Of a DNA stretch of 64,000 nucleotides, positions 44,877-54,075 are shown piece by piece; the first letter of the stretch is position 1; every line of letters starts with the position of its first letter. A program made the translations under genes and the position numbers. The DNA is taken from positions 1,860,001-1,924,000 of the forward strand of contig NZ_CP107575.1 in the NCBI RefSeq assembly GCF_025854375.1, read 5' to 3'. The notes beneath the pieces were generated by a model. The model searched no databases. It was not told the origin of the DNA and worked only from the letters and a program-made list of their open reading frames with translations. The DNA comes from Glutamicibacter sp. JL.03c. Lineage in GTDB: Bacteria; Actinomycetota; Actinomycetes; Actinomycetales; Micrococcaceae.

Positions 44877-46226
44877 TCAGTCACCTCTCTTGAGCAACAG
44901 TGAAATCTCGCCCACCAGTGTAATCGACCCGGTGACCAAGACGCCTCCACCGAGATCTTCGCCAGCTTCTGCGCGGCCTACCGACCACTCGACAGCGTCT
45001 TCAAGGTCCTCGGTCACATGGATATCTTCCTCGGGCCACCCGGCGTTCATGGCCAAATTGGCCAATTCGCCGGCCGGGATGGCTCGTGGCGAGGAGGACT
45101 GGGTGATGCACAGGTCTTCAACCATGTCGCCGTACTCTTCACGCATGGTGTAGAGCATTGCTTCGGCATCCTTCTCGCGGAGGATGCCCACCATCAGCAC
45201 GAGGCGGGTAAAGCCGAAGGATTCCTTGATCGCCTCGGCGGAGACCCGGATGCCCTCCGGGTTGTGCCCCGCGTCGACCAGGATGCTCGGTGCGCTGCGC
45301 ACCAGCTCAAGTCGTCCCGGGCTGGAGGTCGCGGCGAATCCCTGGCGCACCAGATCGGCGTTCAGCTCACGCTGCCCGCCTCCGAGGAACGCTTCGACAG
45401 CAGCGAGCGCGACGGTAGCGTTCTGCGCCTGGTGGGCCCCGAAGAGCGGCAGGAAGATCTCTTCATAGCGACCTGCCTGCCCCTGGATGGACAGCAGCTG
45501 TCCGCCCACGCCGGATTTGCGCTCCAGCAGCTTGAAGTCCAAGGTGTCGAAGGCCGCCGGCACTTCCAGCTCCCGGGCACGAGCCAGCAGCACGTCTGCG
45601 GCATCCGTTGGCTGGGTCGAGGAGACCAGGTAGCCGCCGGGCTTGAGGATGCCGACCTTTTCCTCGGCAATCAGCTCGGTGGTATCCCCCAGCAGATCGG
45701 TGTGATCCAGGGAGATCGGCGTGAAGACCGAAACGTCGGCATCCGCGACGTTCGTGGCATCGGTGATGCCGCCCAGGCCGACTTCGAGCACCACAACATC
45801 AACTGGAACCTCTGCGAAAATCGCAAAGGCCAAGATGGTGACGGCCTCGAAGTAGGTCAGCGTGGTTTCGCCTCGCTCGGACAGCTCGGCATCGACAATT
45901 TCGAGGAAGGGGCTGATCTCATCCCACACCCGCACGAAGGTCTCGTCGTCCACTGGCTCGCCGTCAATGGCGATGCGCTCGGTCACCGAGACCAGGTGCG
46001 GCGACGAGTAGCGGCCGGCGCGCAGGTCATGCGCGATCAGCAGCTGCTCGATCATGCGGGCGGTCGAGGTCTTGCCGTTGGTGCCGGTGATGTGGATGAC
46101 CGGGCACGCCTTATTCGGCTCGCCGAGGATCTCCATCGCACGGAACATCGGATCCATCCGGGGTTCCATCTTGTTTTCCGGCGCACGGGACAATAATTGC
46201 CCGTAAACGCGGTCCAGTTCGCTCAC
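44877..46226 (-). CDS. folC: Folylpolyglutamate/dihydrofolate synthase
   Basis: 449 residues from GTG 46226, sharing its first base with the ileS stop (TAGTG). ITGTNGKTSTARMIEQLL is the P-loop, SPHLVSVTERI the folate-side loop, and EVGLGGITDATNVADADVSVFTPISLDHTDLLG the metal-binding region. It adds glutamates to folates. Confidence 0.96.
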   Translation of the reverse strand: MSELDRVYGQLLSRAPENKMEPRMDPMFRAMEILGEPNKACPVIHITGTNGKTSTARMIEQLLIAHDLRAGRYSSPHLVSVTERIAIDGEPVDDETFVRVWDEISPFLEIVDAELSERGETTLTYFEAVTILAFAIFAEVPVDVVVLEVGLGGITDATNVADADVSVFTPISLDHTDLLGDTTELIAEEKVGILKPGGYLVSSTQPTDAADVLLARARELEVPAAFDTLDFKLLERKSGVGGQLLSIQGQAGRYEEIFLPLFGAHQAQNATVALAAVEAFLGGGQRELNADLVRQGFAATSSPGRLELVRSAPSILVDAGHNPEGIRVSAEAIKESFGFTRLVLMVGILREKDAEAMLYTMREEYGDMVEDLCITQSSSPRAIPAGELANLAMNAGWPEEDIHVTEDLEDAVEWSVGRAEAGEDLGGGVLVTGSITLVGEISLLLKRGD

Positions 46227-49200
46227 TAGTTGGCCTCAACTTTGTCGGAGTCTAGCTTGGATACGGTGATCTGCTCCTCGGCAGCCGAGCCATCAGCTAC
46301 CAGTTCCAGCTGCGCGGTCAGCGTTTCGCCGGCCACCAGCTCGCGGTTGGCTTCCAGCGCTGCGATGGTCACGGCATTGGCGGTGATCACGGTGTGGATG
46401 CGATCCGATACCTGCAGATCGGCATCCTTGCGGGCCGACTGGATGGCGCGGATCATGTCGCGGGCGGTGCCCTCGGCCGCCAATGCTTCGGTTACCTCGG
46501 TGTCCAGCACCAGGAAGCCGCCATCGATAACTGCCGCGGCGATCTCGCCTTCTGCATCCACCACGGTGTCCAAGGTGTATTCGCCCTCTACCAGTTCAAG
46601 GCCGCCGGCGGTCACGACGCCATCGGTCACCGACCAGTCGCCGGATTTGGCGCCCTTGATGGCCTGCTGGACGTTCTTGCCCAGGCGAGGACCGGCCGCG
46701 CGGGCGTTGACTACCAGCTGCTGGCTGATGCCGTAGCTGGCCGCGTCGACGCCTTCGGCATCGATCAGGGTGACGGCCTTGAGGTTCAGCTCATCCTTGA
46801 TGATCGAAGCGTAGGTGCCATCCAGGCGCGCTGCTCCGGTGAGCACGACCTTCAGCTCTGCCAGCGGCAAACGCACGCGCAGGTTCTTGGCCTTGCGCAG
46901 CGAAGAGCCGACCGAGCAGATCTTGCGGGTGGTTTCCATGGTTTCGAGCAAGGATGCATCGGTCGGGAACTCGTTGGCATCTGGCCAGTCGGTCAGGTGC
47001 ACCGAGCGCTGACCGGTCAGCCCGCGGAAGATCTCTTCGCTGGCCAGCGGCAGCAGCGAAGCAGTGACCTTCACCAGGGTTTCCAGAGCGGTGTACAGGG
47101 TATCGAAGGCCTGGGTGTCTTCATCGAAGAAGCGCTGGCGGGAGCGGCGCACATACCAGTTGGTCAGCGTGTCCATATACTGGCGCACGGCCTCGGTGGC
47201 GTCGGAAACCTCGTAGGTGTCCAGCGCTTCGGTGACTTCGCGCACCAGCTGGCCGGTGGCAGCCAGCATGTACTGATCCAGCGGGTCGGTGGAAGTGGTC
47301 GAGCGCTTGGCCTCGTAGCCTGCCCCGTTGTTGGCGGAGTTGGTGTAGAGGTTGAAGAAGTGCCAGACGTTCCACAGTGGCAGCAGCACCTGTCGCACGC
47401 CATCGCGGATGCCCTGTTCGGTGACCACCAGATTGCCGCCGCGCAGGATCGGGCTGGCCATCAGGAACCAGCGCATGGCGTCGGAGCCGTCGCGGTCCAA
47501 GACCTCGGTGACATCCGGGTAGTTGCGCAGGGACTTGGACATCTTCTGGCCATCGGAGCCCAGCACGATGCCGTGCGAGATCACGTTGGTGTAGGCCGGG
47601 CGGTCGAAGAGCGCGGTGGAGAGCACGTGCATGGTGTAGAACCAGCCGCGGGTCTGGCCGATGTACTCCACGATGAAGTCAGCCGGGTGGTGTCCCCCAT
47701 CGAACCAGTCCTGGTTGCTGAATGGGTAGTGCACCTGGGCGTAAGGCATCGACCCGGAGTCGAACCAGACATCCAGCACGTCTTCAACGCGCACCAGGGT
47801 TCCGCCTTCGGCGCAGCCTTCGTGGGCCTTGGTCAGCTCGTCGATGAAGGGGCGGTGCAGATCCGGCTGGCCCTCGTGGTTCAGCGGCAGGCGGCCAAAG
47901 AAGTTCTTCAGTTCATCGAGCGAGCCGAAGACTTCGCGGTGCGTGCATTCGGCTCCGGTGCATTCCCAGACCGGGATCGGCGAACCCCAGTAGCGGTTGC
48001 GCGAGATGGACCAGTCGCGGGCGTTTTCCAGCCACTTGCCAAACTGGCCGTGCTTCACGTTGCCCGGGATCCAGTTGATCTGCTCATTCAGCTCGACCAT
48101 GCGGTCCTTGAACTTGGAGACCTCGACGTACCACGAGGAGATCGCGCGATAGATCAGCGGGGTGCGGCAGCGCCAGCAATGCGGGTAGGAGTGCTCGTAG
48201 GAAGCCTGCTTGACCAGCTTGGCTTCGTCCTTGAGCACGTTGGTGATGGTCTTGTTCGCATCGAAGACCTGCACGCCAACGATGCCGTCCAGCGGACCAC
48301 CGGCGAAGACCGGCAGGAACTTGGCGCCTTCGTCAACCGAGAGGATGACCGGGATGCCGTTTTCTTCACAGACCTTCTGGTCATCTTCACCGTAGGCAGG
48401 AGCCTGGTGGACGATGCCGGTACCGTCAGCCACGGTGACGTAGTCAGCGGTGACGATCTGCCAGGCGTTTTCGGTCCCGTACTTTTCGGTGTCGGTGTAG
48501 GTGTCCCACAGTGGCTGGTAGCGCACGCCAGCCAAATCCGCGCCAACGTAGGTGGCGGTGATGGATGCGGCGGCTTCCTTGCCATCCTTGTAGCCCAGGT
48601 CCTTGGCGTAGGAGCCCAGCAGGTCCTTGGCCAGCAGGAATGGACCAGCAGCGGCCGAAGCCTTCACGCCAGCCTCGCCGGCAGGAACGACGACGTACTC
48701 GATCGACGGGTGCACTGCCAACGCGGCGTTGGTTGGCAAGGTCCATGGAGTGGTCGTCCAGGCCAGGGCCTGCACGCCGGCCAAAGCCTTCGAAGCTTCG
48801 GTCTCACCGGCCAGGAGGGTGAAGCCGACGGTGACGGTCTGGTCCTGGCGGTTCTTGTACACGTCGTCATCCATGCGCAGCTCATGGTTTGACAGCGGGG
48901 TCTCGTCCTTCCAGCAGTATGGAAGCACGCGGAAGCCCTGATAGGTCAGGCCCTTGTCCGAGAGCTGCTTGAAAGCCCAGATGACCGATTCCATGAACTC
49001 GACGTTCAGGGTCTTGTAGTCGTTTTCGAAGTCCACCCAGCGGGCCTGGCGGTTCACGTACTGCTTCCACTCGTCGGCGTACTTCATCACCGAGGTGCGG
49101 CAGGCGTCGTTGAACTTGTCGATGCCCATGGCTTCGATCTGCTTCTTGTCGTTCATTCCCAGCTGCTTCATGGCCTCCAGCTCGGCGGGCAGGCCGTGGG

Positions 49201-49486
49201 TGTCCCAGCCGAAGCGGCGCTCCACGCGCTTGCCGCGCTGGGTCTGGTAGCGGGCGACGAGGTCCTTGACGTAGCCGGTGAGCAGGTGGCCATAGTGCGG
49301 CAGGCCATTGGCGAAGGGAGGGCCATCGTAGAAGACGAATTCTTCGCCCTCGCGCTGGTCAATGGAGGCCTGGAAAGTGTTGTCGTTCTTCCAGTATTCG
49401 AGGACGCGCTTCTCAAGTTCTGGGAAGCGCGGTGAAGCCGGGGTCGAACCGGTTGGGTCTGTAGTGACCTTCGGGTAGAAGCTCAT
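46226..49486 (-). CDS. ileS: Isoleucyl-tRNA synthetase
   Basis: 1086 residues, of the longer (eukaryote-like, mupirocin-insensitive type) form often found in actinobacteria. PPFANGLPHYGHLLTGYVKD carries the HIGH-type motif (HYGH), the editing domain lies between about 190 and 390 (LAWTTTPWTLPTNAAL), and KMSKSLRNYPDV is the KMSKS motif. The C-terminal anticodon and IF2-like parts are complete. Assignment to the eukaryote-like class is by length and motif style only. A T-box leader precedes it. Confidence 0.96.
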   Translation of the reverse strand: MSFYPKVTTDPTGSTPASPRFPELEKRVLEYWKNDNTFQASIDQREGEEFVFYDGPPFANGLPHYGHLLTGYVKDLVARYQTQRGKRVERRFGWDTHGLPAELEAMKQLGMNDKKQIEAMGIDKFNDACRTSVMKYADEWKQYVNRQARWVDFENDYKTLNVEFMESVIWAFKQLSDKGLTYQGFRVLPYCWKDETPLSNHELRMDDDVYKNRQDQTVTVGFTLLAGETEASKALAGVQALAWTTTPWTLPTNAALAVHPSIEYVVVPAGEAGVKASAAAGPFLLAKDLLGSYAKDLGYKDGKEAAASITATYVGADLAGVRYQPLWDTYTDTEKYGTENAWQIVTADYVTVADGTGIVHQAPAYGEDDQKVCEENGIPVILSVDEGAKFLPVFAGGPLDGIVGVQVFDANKTITNVLKDEAKLVKQASYEHSYPHCWRCRTPLIYRAISSWYVEVSKFKDRMVELNEQINWIPGNVKHGQFGKWLENARDWSISRNRYWGSPIPVWECTGAECTHREVFGSLDELKNFFGRLPLNHEGQPDLHRPFIDELTKAHEGCAEGGTLVRVEDVLDVWFDSGSMPYAQVHYPFSNQDWFDGGHHPADFIVEYIGQTRGWFYTMHVLSTALFDRPAYTNVISHGIVLGSDGQKMSKSLRNYPDVTEVLDRDGSDAMRWFLMASPILRGGNLVVTEQGIRDGVRQVLLPLWNVWHFFNLYTNSANNGAGYEAKRSTTSTDPLDQYMLAATGQLVREVTEALDTYEVSDATEAVRQYMDTLTNWYVRRSRQRFFDEDTQAFDTLYTALETLVKVTASLLPLASEEIFRGLTGQRSVHLTDWPDANEFPTDASLLETMETTRKICSVGSSLRKAKNLRVRLPLAELKVVLTGAARLDGTYASIIKDELNLKAVTLIDAEGVDAASYGISQQLVVNARAAGPRLGKNVQQAIKGAKSGDWSVTDGVVTAGGLELVEGEYTLDTVVDAEGEIAAAVIDGGFLVLDTEVTEALAAEGTARDMIRAIQSARKDADLQVSDRIHTVITANAVTIAALEANRELVAGETLTAQLELVADGSAAEEQITVSKLDSDKVEAN

Positions 49487-49493
49487 CGAATGG

Positions 49494-49720
49494 GCCGTCC
49501 TTCAAGCGTAGGGTCGATAAATCCTTGCCTACGAGGACGGCGGTTAGGCCGCGGTACCACCCCGCTTGTCCCCCGCCAGATGGCGAAGGACCACTTATCT
49601 TCAGCTGTGACGGGCTGGTCCCGTTCGGTTCTACTGGGCAAACATGATGTGTGCTGTTCTTCCGAAGGCTCCCCGGTGATAGCCGGATCAATGCCTGAGT
49701 ACTTCTATCGTACCGTGTGA
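49494..49720 (-). promoter_or_regulatory. T-box riboswitch of ileS, translational type
   Basis: On the minus strand the T-box core GCGGGGTGGTACCGC lies at 49551-49565. Upstream is TATCACCGGGGAGCC with ATC (49678-49680) in the specifier position, the isoleucine codon. Downstream GCCGTCCT (49534-49541) can pair with AGGACGGC (49494-49501), which contains the ileS Shine-Dalgarno site; there is no T run, so control is by sequestering translation start, as in other actinobacterial ileS leaders. Uncharged tRNA-Ile should free the site. Confidence 0.92.
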
Positions 49721-49834
49721 TACGCGTGCTGAAAATCCGCCAGAACCCCAGTCATGGCAAGTGAGTTCAGGCTCACAACGCGGTGCGGAAACACGAAAAA
49801 ATCTTTTCCTGCATTTTCAGAATAGCGCGTCGAG

Positions 49835-49855
49835 GGGGCCTTGCCGCAAGGCCCC
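49835..49855. promoter_or_regulatory. Rifamycin-associated element-like palindrome upstream of helR
   Basis: A perfect 21-bp palindrome: GGGGCCTTGC, a central C, then its exact inverse. It closely resembles the published rifamycin-associated element (RAE; core GCTTGCGGCAAGGC type) found before rifamycin-resistance genes including helR in Streptomyces. It ends 57 bp before the helR start; TTGCCG inside it and CATAAT at 49866-49871 could be -35 and -10 boxes. Confidence 0.75.
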
Positions 49856-49912
49856 ACCCATGGCCCATAATCGATACCTTCCCCACGAAACCCGCCAGAT
49901 CAGGAAGCTCAT

Positions 49913-52072
49913 GTGCCTGCCACCATGTCGAATGCCAATTACTTCGCAACCGAACAGCAAAACCCAGCTCCAGAGATCTCCGCTGACATCGCGCAGGACC
50001 AGCAAAGGTTGCGTGAAGTCGCCGCACGCGTCGAGCAATTGCGCTCGGAAACCCTGAAGCGCATTGCATCACGCGGACGAGATCACGCCGGCAAACTCCA
50101 GCAATCGCTGGAACGCGACGTTGAACTGAACGAAATGGCCTCGCGTTTGCGCCAGCTAGACCGGATGGGGCCATACGCATGCCTGGGATTCATGGAGAAC
50201 GCATCCACCGGCGAGCGCCACTACATCGGCCGAATCGGGTTGAGCGATGACCGGGGCAAGCAGCTCATGCTCGACTGGCGCGCCCCTGCGGCAGAACCAT
50301 TCTTCGCCGCAACCCACGAAAACAGCTACGGGCTGGCTATGCGCCGACGCTACCGGTGGCGCCGTCAGCACATCACCGACTACTGGGACGAGGTCTTTGA
50401 TTCGTCGCTACTGGCCTCGCATGCCCGCTTGGATGACCATTCCTCATTCCTCGCGTCTCTTGGCAGCCAGCGCTCATCCAAGATGCAGGATGTGCTCTCA
50501 ACGATCCAGACGGATCAGGATGCGATTATCCGCAGCAGTTCACAGGGCGCCCTCGTGGTTGACGGCGGACCCGGAACCGGCAAGACAGTGGTCGCGCTGC
50601 ACCGTGCTGCCTATTTGCTCCATGCAGATCCGAGGCTGCGCGGCCAGGGCGGTCGCGTGCTGGTAGTGAGCCCGCACGAGGCTTACTCCGGGTACGTCTC
50701 GGACGTTCTTCCCAACCTGGGTGAGAACGAAGTGCTCATTTCGACGCTTTCGAACATAGTTTCGATAGGTGAAGATTTGCCGGCTGACCAGGATCCTGAA
50801 GTACGACGGATCAAAGCCAGCACAGCGATGCTCAAGACGATCGAACGGGCTATCACGGTATTCCAAGAGCCCCCAGCAACGGACCAAGTCGTTGAACTCG
50901 CCGAGGGTCGTGTAATCATTTCGGCGCAATTGTGGCGCAATGCCGTGGACATGATTGAACACCAGATGCCGCACAACGAAGCACGCATGGCGCTGCGCGG
51001 GGCCCTCATTGATCTACTGCTCCCCGAGCAGGACAGCACTCCCGGCACCGATGCATTGTTCCGTGCCGAGCTGGAACGCAGCACCTCGCTGGACGGCATC
51101 CTGGACGAGTATTGGCCCGTCCTGGATCCTGTCAATCTCTTCCGGGCACTGCTGGGCAACGATGCGCTGTTGCGCTACAGTGCCCAAGAACTCACCAATG
51201 AAGAAATCAGCCGTCTCTTGGCGAACCCTGCCAGCGATTGCTTCACCACAGCCGATTACCCGTTGATAGACCTGGCCCGCTTCCTCATCGGCGACCCGCA
51301 CAACGAAGCCAAGCAACGCGAGGTACGATCGCGCAGGCTTGCCGAGCGCAACAGGTGGAAGAATGTCATTGACGACTTGATTGCTTCGGCTGACGACAAG
51401 GAGGACCTGTCCTCTCAGCTCATGCACCAGGACCTGCAAGAACAGCTCCTGAGCCAAGGCATGGAAAGCCCGGAGAGATCAATCAGCTTCGACGGCCCGT
51501 TTTCTCACGTCATTATCGATGAGGCCCAGGACCTGACCGACGCCCAATGGGCCATGATCCAGCGACGCTGCCCCTCCGGAAGCCTGACGATTGTCGGCGA
51601 TAGGGCCCAGGCGGCGGAAGGGTTCGCCAGGAGCTGGGAAGAACGCCTGGGCGATATCGGGATCCGGAACATCACCGTCGCTCCCCTGCAGGTCAACTAC
51701 CGCAGCACCGCGCAAATCATGGAGGCGGCCGCACAGCAGATCCTGCCGCATATGCCCGAGGCCAACGTTCCACGTTCACTGCGTTCGGACGGCGCTCCTG
51801 TGCGGTACGCGCGTCCGGCTGACCTCGGATCGATCTTGGAGCAATGGTTGTCCGAGAACAGCGAAGGCACCGCGGTGGTGATCGGCGCTCCAGGATTCGC
51901 TGCACCTGACCGGGCAAGCTCGTTGTCACCAGAGCATGCCAAGGGCTTGGAATTCGATTTGGTACTCGTCAACTTGCCCGAGAGTTTTGGCACCGGATTA
52001 AGGGGAGCTGTCCGCAGATACGTGGCCATGACTCGAGCAACAACTCAATTGGTGGTGCTCACCGAACAGTAG
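49913..52072 (+). CDS. helR: HelR-type RNA polymerase-recycling motor ATPase
   Basis: 719 residues from GTG 49913, six bases after AGGAA; ATG 49925 is an alternative. An SF1 (UvrD-like) ATPase of the HelD/HelR group: an N-terminal coiled coil (about 20-75, AQDQQRLREVAARVEQLRSETLKR) that reaches into RNA polymerase, a conserved YIGRIGLSDDRGKQLMLDWRAPAAEPFF segment, Walker A GGPGTGKTVVALHRAAYLL (about 220), Walker B VIIDEAQDLTDAQW, and HAKGLEFDLVLVN plus RRYVAMTRATTQL at the end. The HelR branch displaces rifamycin from RNA polymerase and gives tolerance in Streptomyces. The RAE-like palindrome upstream supports this over a housekeeping HelD. Confidence 0.85.
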   Translation: MPATMSNANYFATEQQNPAPEISADIAQDQQRLREVAARVEQLRSETLKRIASRGRDHAGKLQQSLERDVELNEMASRLRQLDRMGPYACLGFMENASTGERHYIGRIGLSDDRGKQLMLDWRAPAAEPFFAATHENSYGLAMRRRYRWRRQHITDYWDEVFDSSLLASHARLDDHSSFLASLGSQRSSKMQDVLSTIQTDQDAIIRSSSQGALVVDGGPGTGKTVVALHRAAYLLHADPRLRGQGGRVLVVSPHEAYSGYVSDVLPNLGENEVLISTLSNIVSIGEDLPADQDPEVRRIKASTAMLKTIERAITVFQEPPATDQVVELAEGRVIISAQLWRNAVDMIEHQMPHNEARMALRGALIDLLLPEQDSTPGTDALFRAELERSTSLDGILDEYWPVLDPVNLFRALLGNDALLRYSAQELTNEEISRLLANPASDCFTTADYPLIDLARFLIGDPHNEAKQREVRSRRLAERNRWKNVIDDLIASADDKEDLSSQLMHQDLQEQLLSQGMESPERSISFDGPFSHVIIDEAQDLTDAQWAMIQRRCPSGSLTIVGDRAQAAEGFARSWEERLGDIGIRNITVAPLQVNYRSTAQIMEAAAQQILPHMPEANVPRSLRSDGAPVRYARPADLGSILEQWLSENSEGTAVVIGAPGFAAPDRASSLSPEHAKGLEFDLVLVNLPESFGTGLRGAVRRYVAMTRATTQLVVLTEQ

Positions 52073-52102
52073 GCCGTCGGGCCTTTCGGTAGGCTGGCAT
52101 CC

Positions 52103-53347
52103 ATGAGCACGACGCAGCATCACTCAGCGCATTCCCAAAACCAGCAGCATGCCTTGGCCTCGCCAAGGGTGCTGCGCTGGGGACAACACCTGGTGACAGC
52201 GATCCTGCTGGCCATTGCGCTGCTGCGACAAGTATCTGCGCAAGACAATGCCCTTGCGGCAGTCTCCATTTCAGCGCTTTTCGCCGCCTGGTACATCGCA
52301 GGATTCGTTTCCCACCCAGCGAACAAGATCCACGCCGAACCCATGTGGTGGCTGGCGGTCCTGTTGCTCATCTGGATAGCCGCCCTCTTTGTCTCGGCCG
52401 AGTTCATGTGGCTGGCCTTCAGCCTCTGGCTGCTCTTGGGACACCAGCTGCCTTTCCTGTCCTCCATCTTGTGGTCTGTCGTCGTATACGCCTTGACCCT
52501 GTTAGCTCCCTATTTGCACCATGGTCACCTCAGCATCGCCGCTGTCGCGGGCCCACTGGTTGGCGGCCTCTTTGCCTGGGGCATTTCACGTGGCTACTTG
52601 CAGATGGAACGTGACGCCCAAGAACGTACTTCACTGGTCGATTCGTTGATGCGCGCGCAGCAGGAAACAACAGCCCTCCAAGAAGAACTCGCTCGCTCCC
52701 AGCATGAAGCAGGTATCGCGGCCGAACGCTCGAGGTTGGCCAGGGAAATCCACGACACCATCGCCCAACAGTTATCGTCAATCGGCCTACTCGCCAAAGC
52801 CGCCAGCGCAGCCAATGAACCGATAAGGACGCTCGACACCCTCGAACGCATCGACCAGTTATCCGGGCAGTCTTTGAATGATCTGCGAAGGATCATCGCC
52901 GCCTTGGCCCCAGCAGAACTCGATTCCAAGGCGCTCGCCGGTGCCCTTTCACGTATCCTTGATGACTTTTCAACTGATTCAGGTGTGGGAACAAATATCG
53001 ATATAGAGCCCGGCCTGCCGCTACTGGATCCAAGTTTGCAGATAGCCTTGCTTCGCACCGCGCAGTCTGCACTGTCCAATGTCCGGCGCCACGCCCAGGC
53101 AACCACGGTTGCGCTGAGCTTGAGCTACAGTGACGATGAGATTCGCCTAGACATCGTGGATGATGGGCGCGGTTTCACCCCGCCTGCAGGCCGGCTGCAA
53201 CACAATACTCCGGTAGGCGGTTTTGGGCTGACAGCGATGAACCGACGCCTCAATGAGCTTGGCGGCGGACTGGATGTAGAAAGCGCGCCTGGAGAAGGAA
53301 CCGCACTCTGCGCCCACCTTCCACTGCGCATTGCAAAGGACAATTGA
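52103..53347 (+). CDS. NarL-type sensor histidine kinase
   Basis: 414 residues. Five or six N-terminal membrane helices (about 28-170) form the sensor, a coiled coil follows, then the HisKA_3 dimerisation helix with the phosphorylated His in EIHDTIAQQLSSIGLLAKAA (about 215), and an HATPase domain (VDDGRGFTP, GGFGLTAMNRRLNELGGGL). The signal is unknown; membrane-embedded sensors of this kind often respond to envelope stress or drugs. The last codons overlap the response regulator start. Confidence 0.92.
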   Translation: MSTTQHHSAHSQNQQHALASPRVLRWGQHLVTAILLAIALLRQVSAQDNALAAVSISALFAAWYIAGFVSHPANKIHAEPMWWLAVLLLIWIAALFVSAEFMWLAFSLWLLLGHQLPFLSSILWSVVVYALTLLAPYLHHGHLSIAAVAGPLVGGLFAWGISRGYLQMERDAQERTSLVDSLMRAQQETTALQEELARSQHEAGIAAERSRLAREIHDTIAQQLSSIGLLAKAASAANEPIRTLDTLERIDQLSGQSLNDLRRIIAALAPAELDSKALAGALSRILDDFSTDSGVGTNIDIEPGLPLLDPSLQIALLRTAQSALSNVRRHAQATTVALSLSYSDDEIRLDIVDDGRGFTPPAGRLQHNTPVGGFGLTAMNRRLNELGGGLDVESAPGEGTALCAHLPLRIAKDN

Positions 53348-53964
53348 TGATCAAGATCCTGCTGGTTGATGACCACCCGATTGTCCGCACCGGCCTGCGA
53401 GCGCTCTTCGACAACTACGAGAATATCCATGTGGCCGGTGAAGTATCTACTGGCGAAGAAGCTGTGGACTTTGTCATGGCGAACGACGTGGATGTGGTGC
53501 TCTGCGACCTGCGTCTGGGCGCGGGCATGAACGGCGCGCAGACAACAGCCGTCATCCGCAAACTTCCCAAGGCGCCACAGGTGCTGATCCTGACAACTTT
53601 TGACAAGGATGCAGAGATCTTGGCGTGCATCGAAGCTGGCGCTTGCGGGTATCTGCTCAAAGACGTCAGCGCGCAGACCATCGTCGAGTCCCTTCGACAA
53701 GCCGCGGATGGGCACTTGGTGCTGGCTCCGGAAATGACATTGCGCGTGGTTGAAGGGATGCGCCGGCCCAAAGTCGAACTGACCGCGCGGGAAAGGGATG
53801 TCTTAGCGCAACTTGCCACCGGCGCAGCAAATAAGCAGATCGCCAAGACATTGTTTGTTTCTGAAGCAACGGTGAAAACGCATCTGGTTCACATCTTCGA
53901 CAAGCTACAGGCAACCACTCGAACGGATGCGCTCAACAAGGCCAGGGACCACGGACTGCTCTGA
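53344..53964 (+). CDS. NarL/LuxR-family response regulator
   Basis: 206 residues. Receiver domain with IKILLVDDHPIVRTGL, phosphorylation Asp in VVLCDLRLG (about 56) and LLKDVSAQTIVESL; C-terminal LuxR helix-turn-helix LTARERDVLAQLATGAANKQIAKTLFVSEATVKTHLVHIFDKL. Overlap of ATG 53344 with the kinase stop implies coupling. The likely target is the MMPL operon 100 bp downstream. Confidence 0.95.
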   Translation: MMIKILLVDDHPIVRTGLRALFDNYENIHVAGEVSTGEEAVDFVMANDVDVVLCDLRLGAGMNGAQTTAVIRKLPKAPQVLILTTFDKDAEILACIEAGACGYLLKDVSAQTIVESLRQAADGHLVLAPEMTLRVVEGMRRPKVELTARERDVLAQLATGAANKQIAKTLFVSEATVKTHLVHIFDKLQATTRTDALNKARDHGLL

Positions 53965-54024
53965 TCCGGCATCGGAAGGACTCGACACTCCCGGGGATTT
54001 CTCAACCTTTCGGTCGATCTTTTA

Positions 54025-54049
54025 TTCAGCTCATTCCACGATGGCTGAA
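54025..54049. promoter_or_regulatory. Inverted repeat upstream of the MMPL gene
   Basis: TTCAGC (54025-54030) and GCTGAA (54044-54049) are inverted, 13 bp apart, 15-27 bp before the possible starts of the exporter gene. It may be a binding site for the adjacent response regulator or chance; the arms are short. Confidence 0.25.
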
Positions 54050-54075
54050 GCTGCAAAATTCCGTTGACTGGAACT

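Noticed and set aside
45018-46196. A 392-codon open frame on the plus strand
   Set aside because: Antisense to folC, with no ribosome binding site or recognisable domain.
46394-48892. An 832-codon open frame on the plus strand
   Set aside because: It is antisense to ileS; the low stop frequency comes from codon bias of ileS. The product is Val/Gly/Gln-rich with no family pattern.
49913-52072. DNA repair helicase of the UvrD/Rep type
   Set aside because: The N-terminal coiled coil and the layout fit HelD/HelR, not UvrD; the upstream palindrome supports this.
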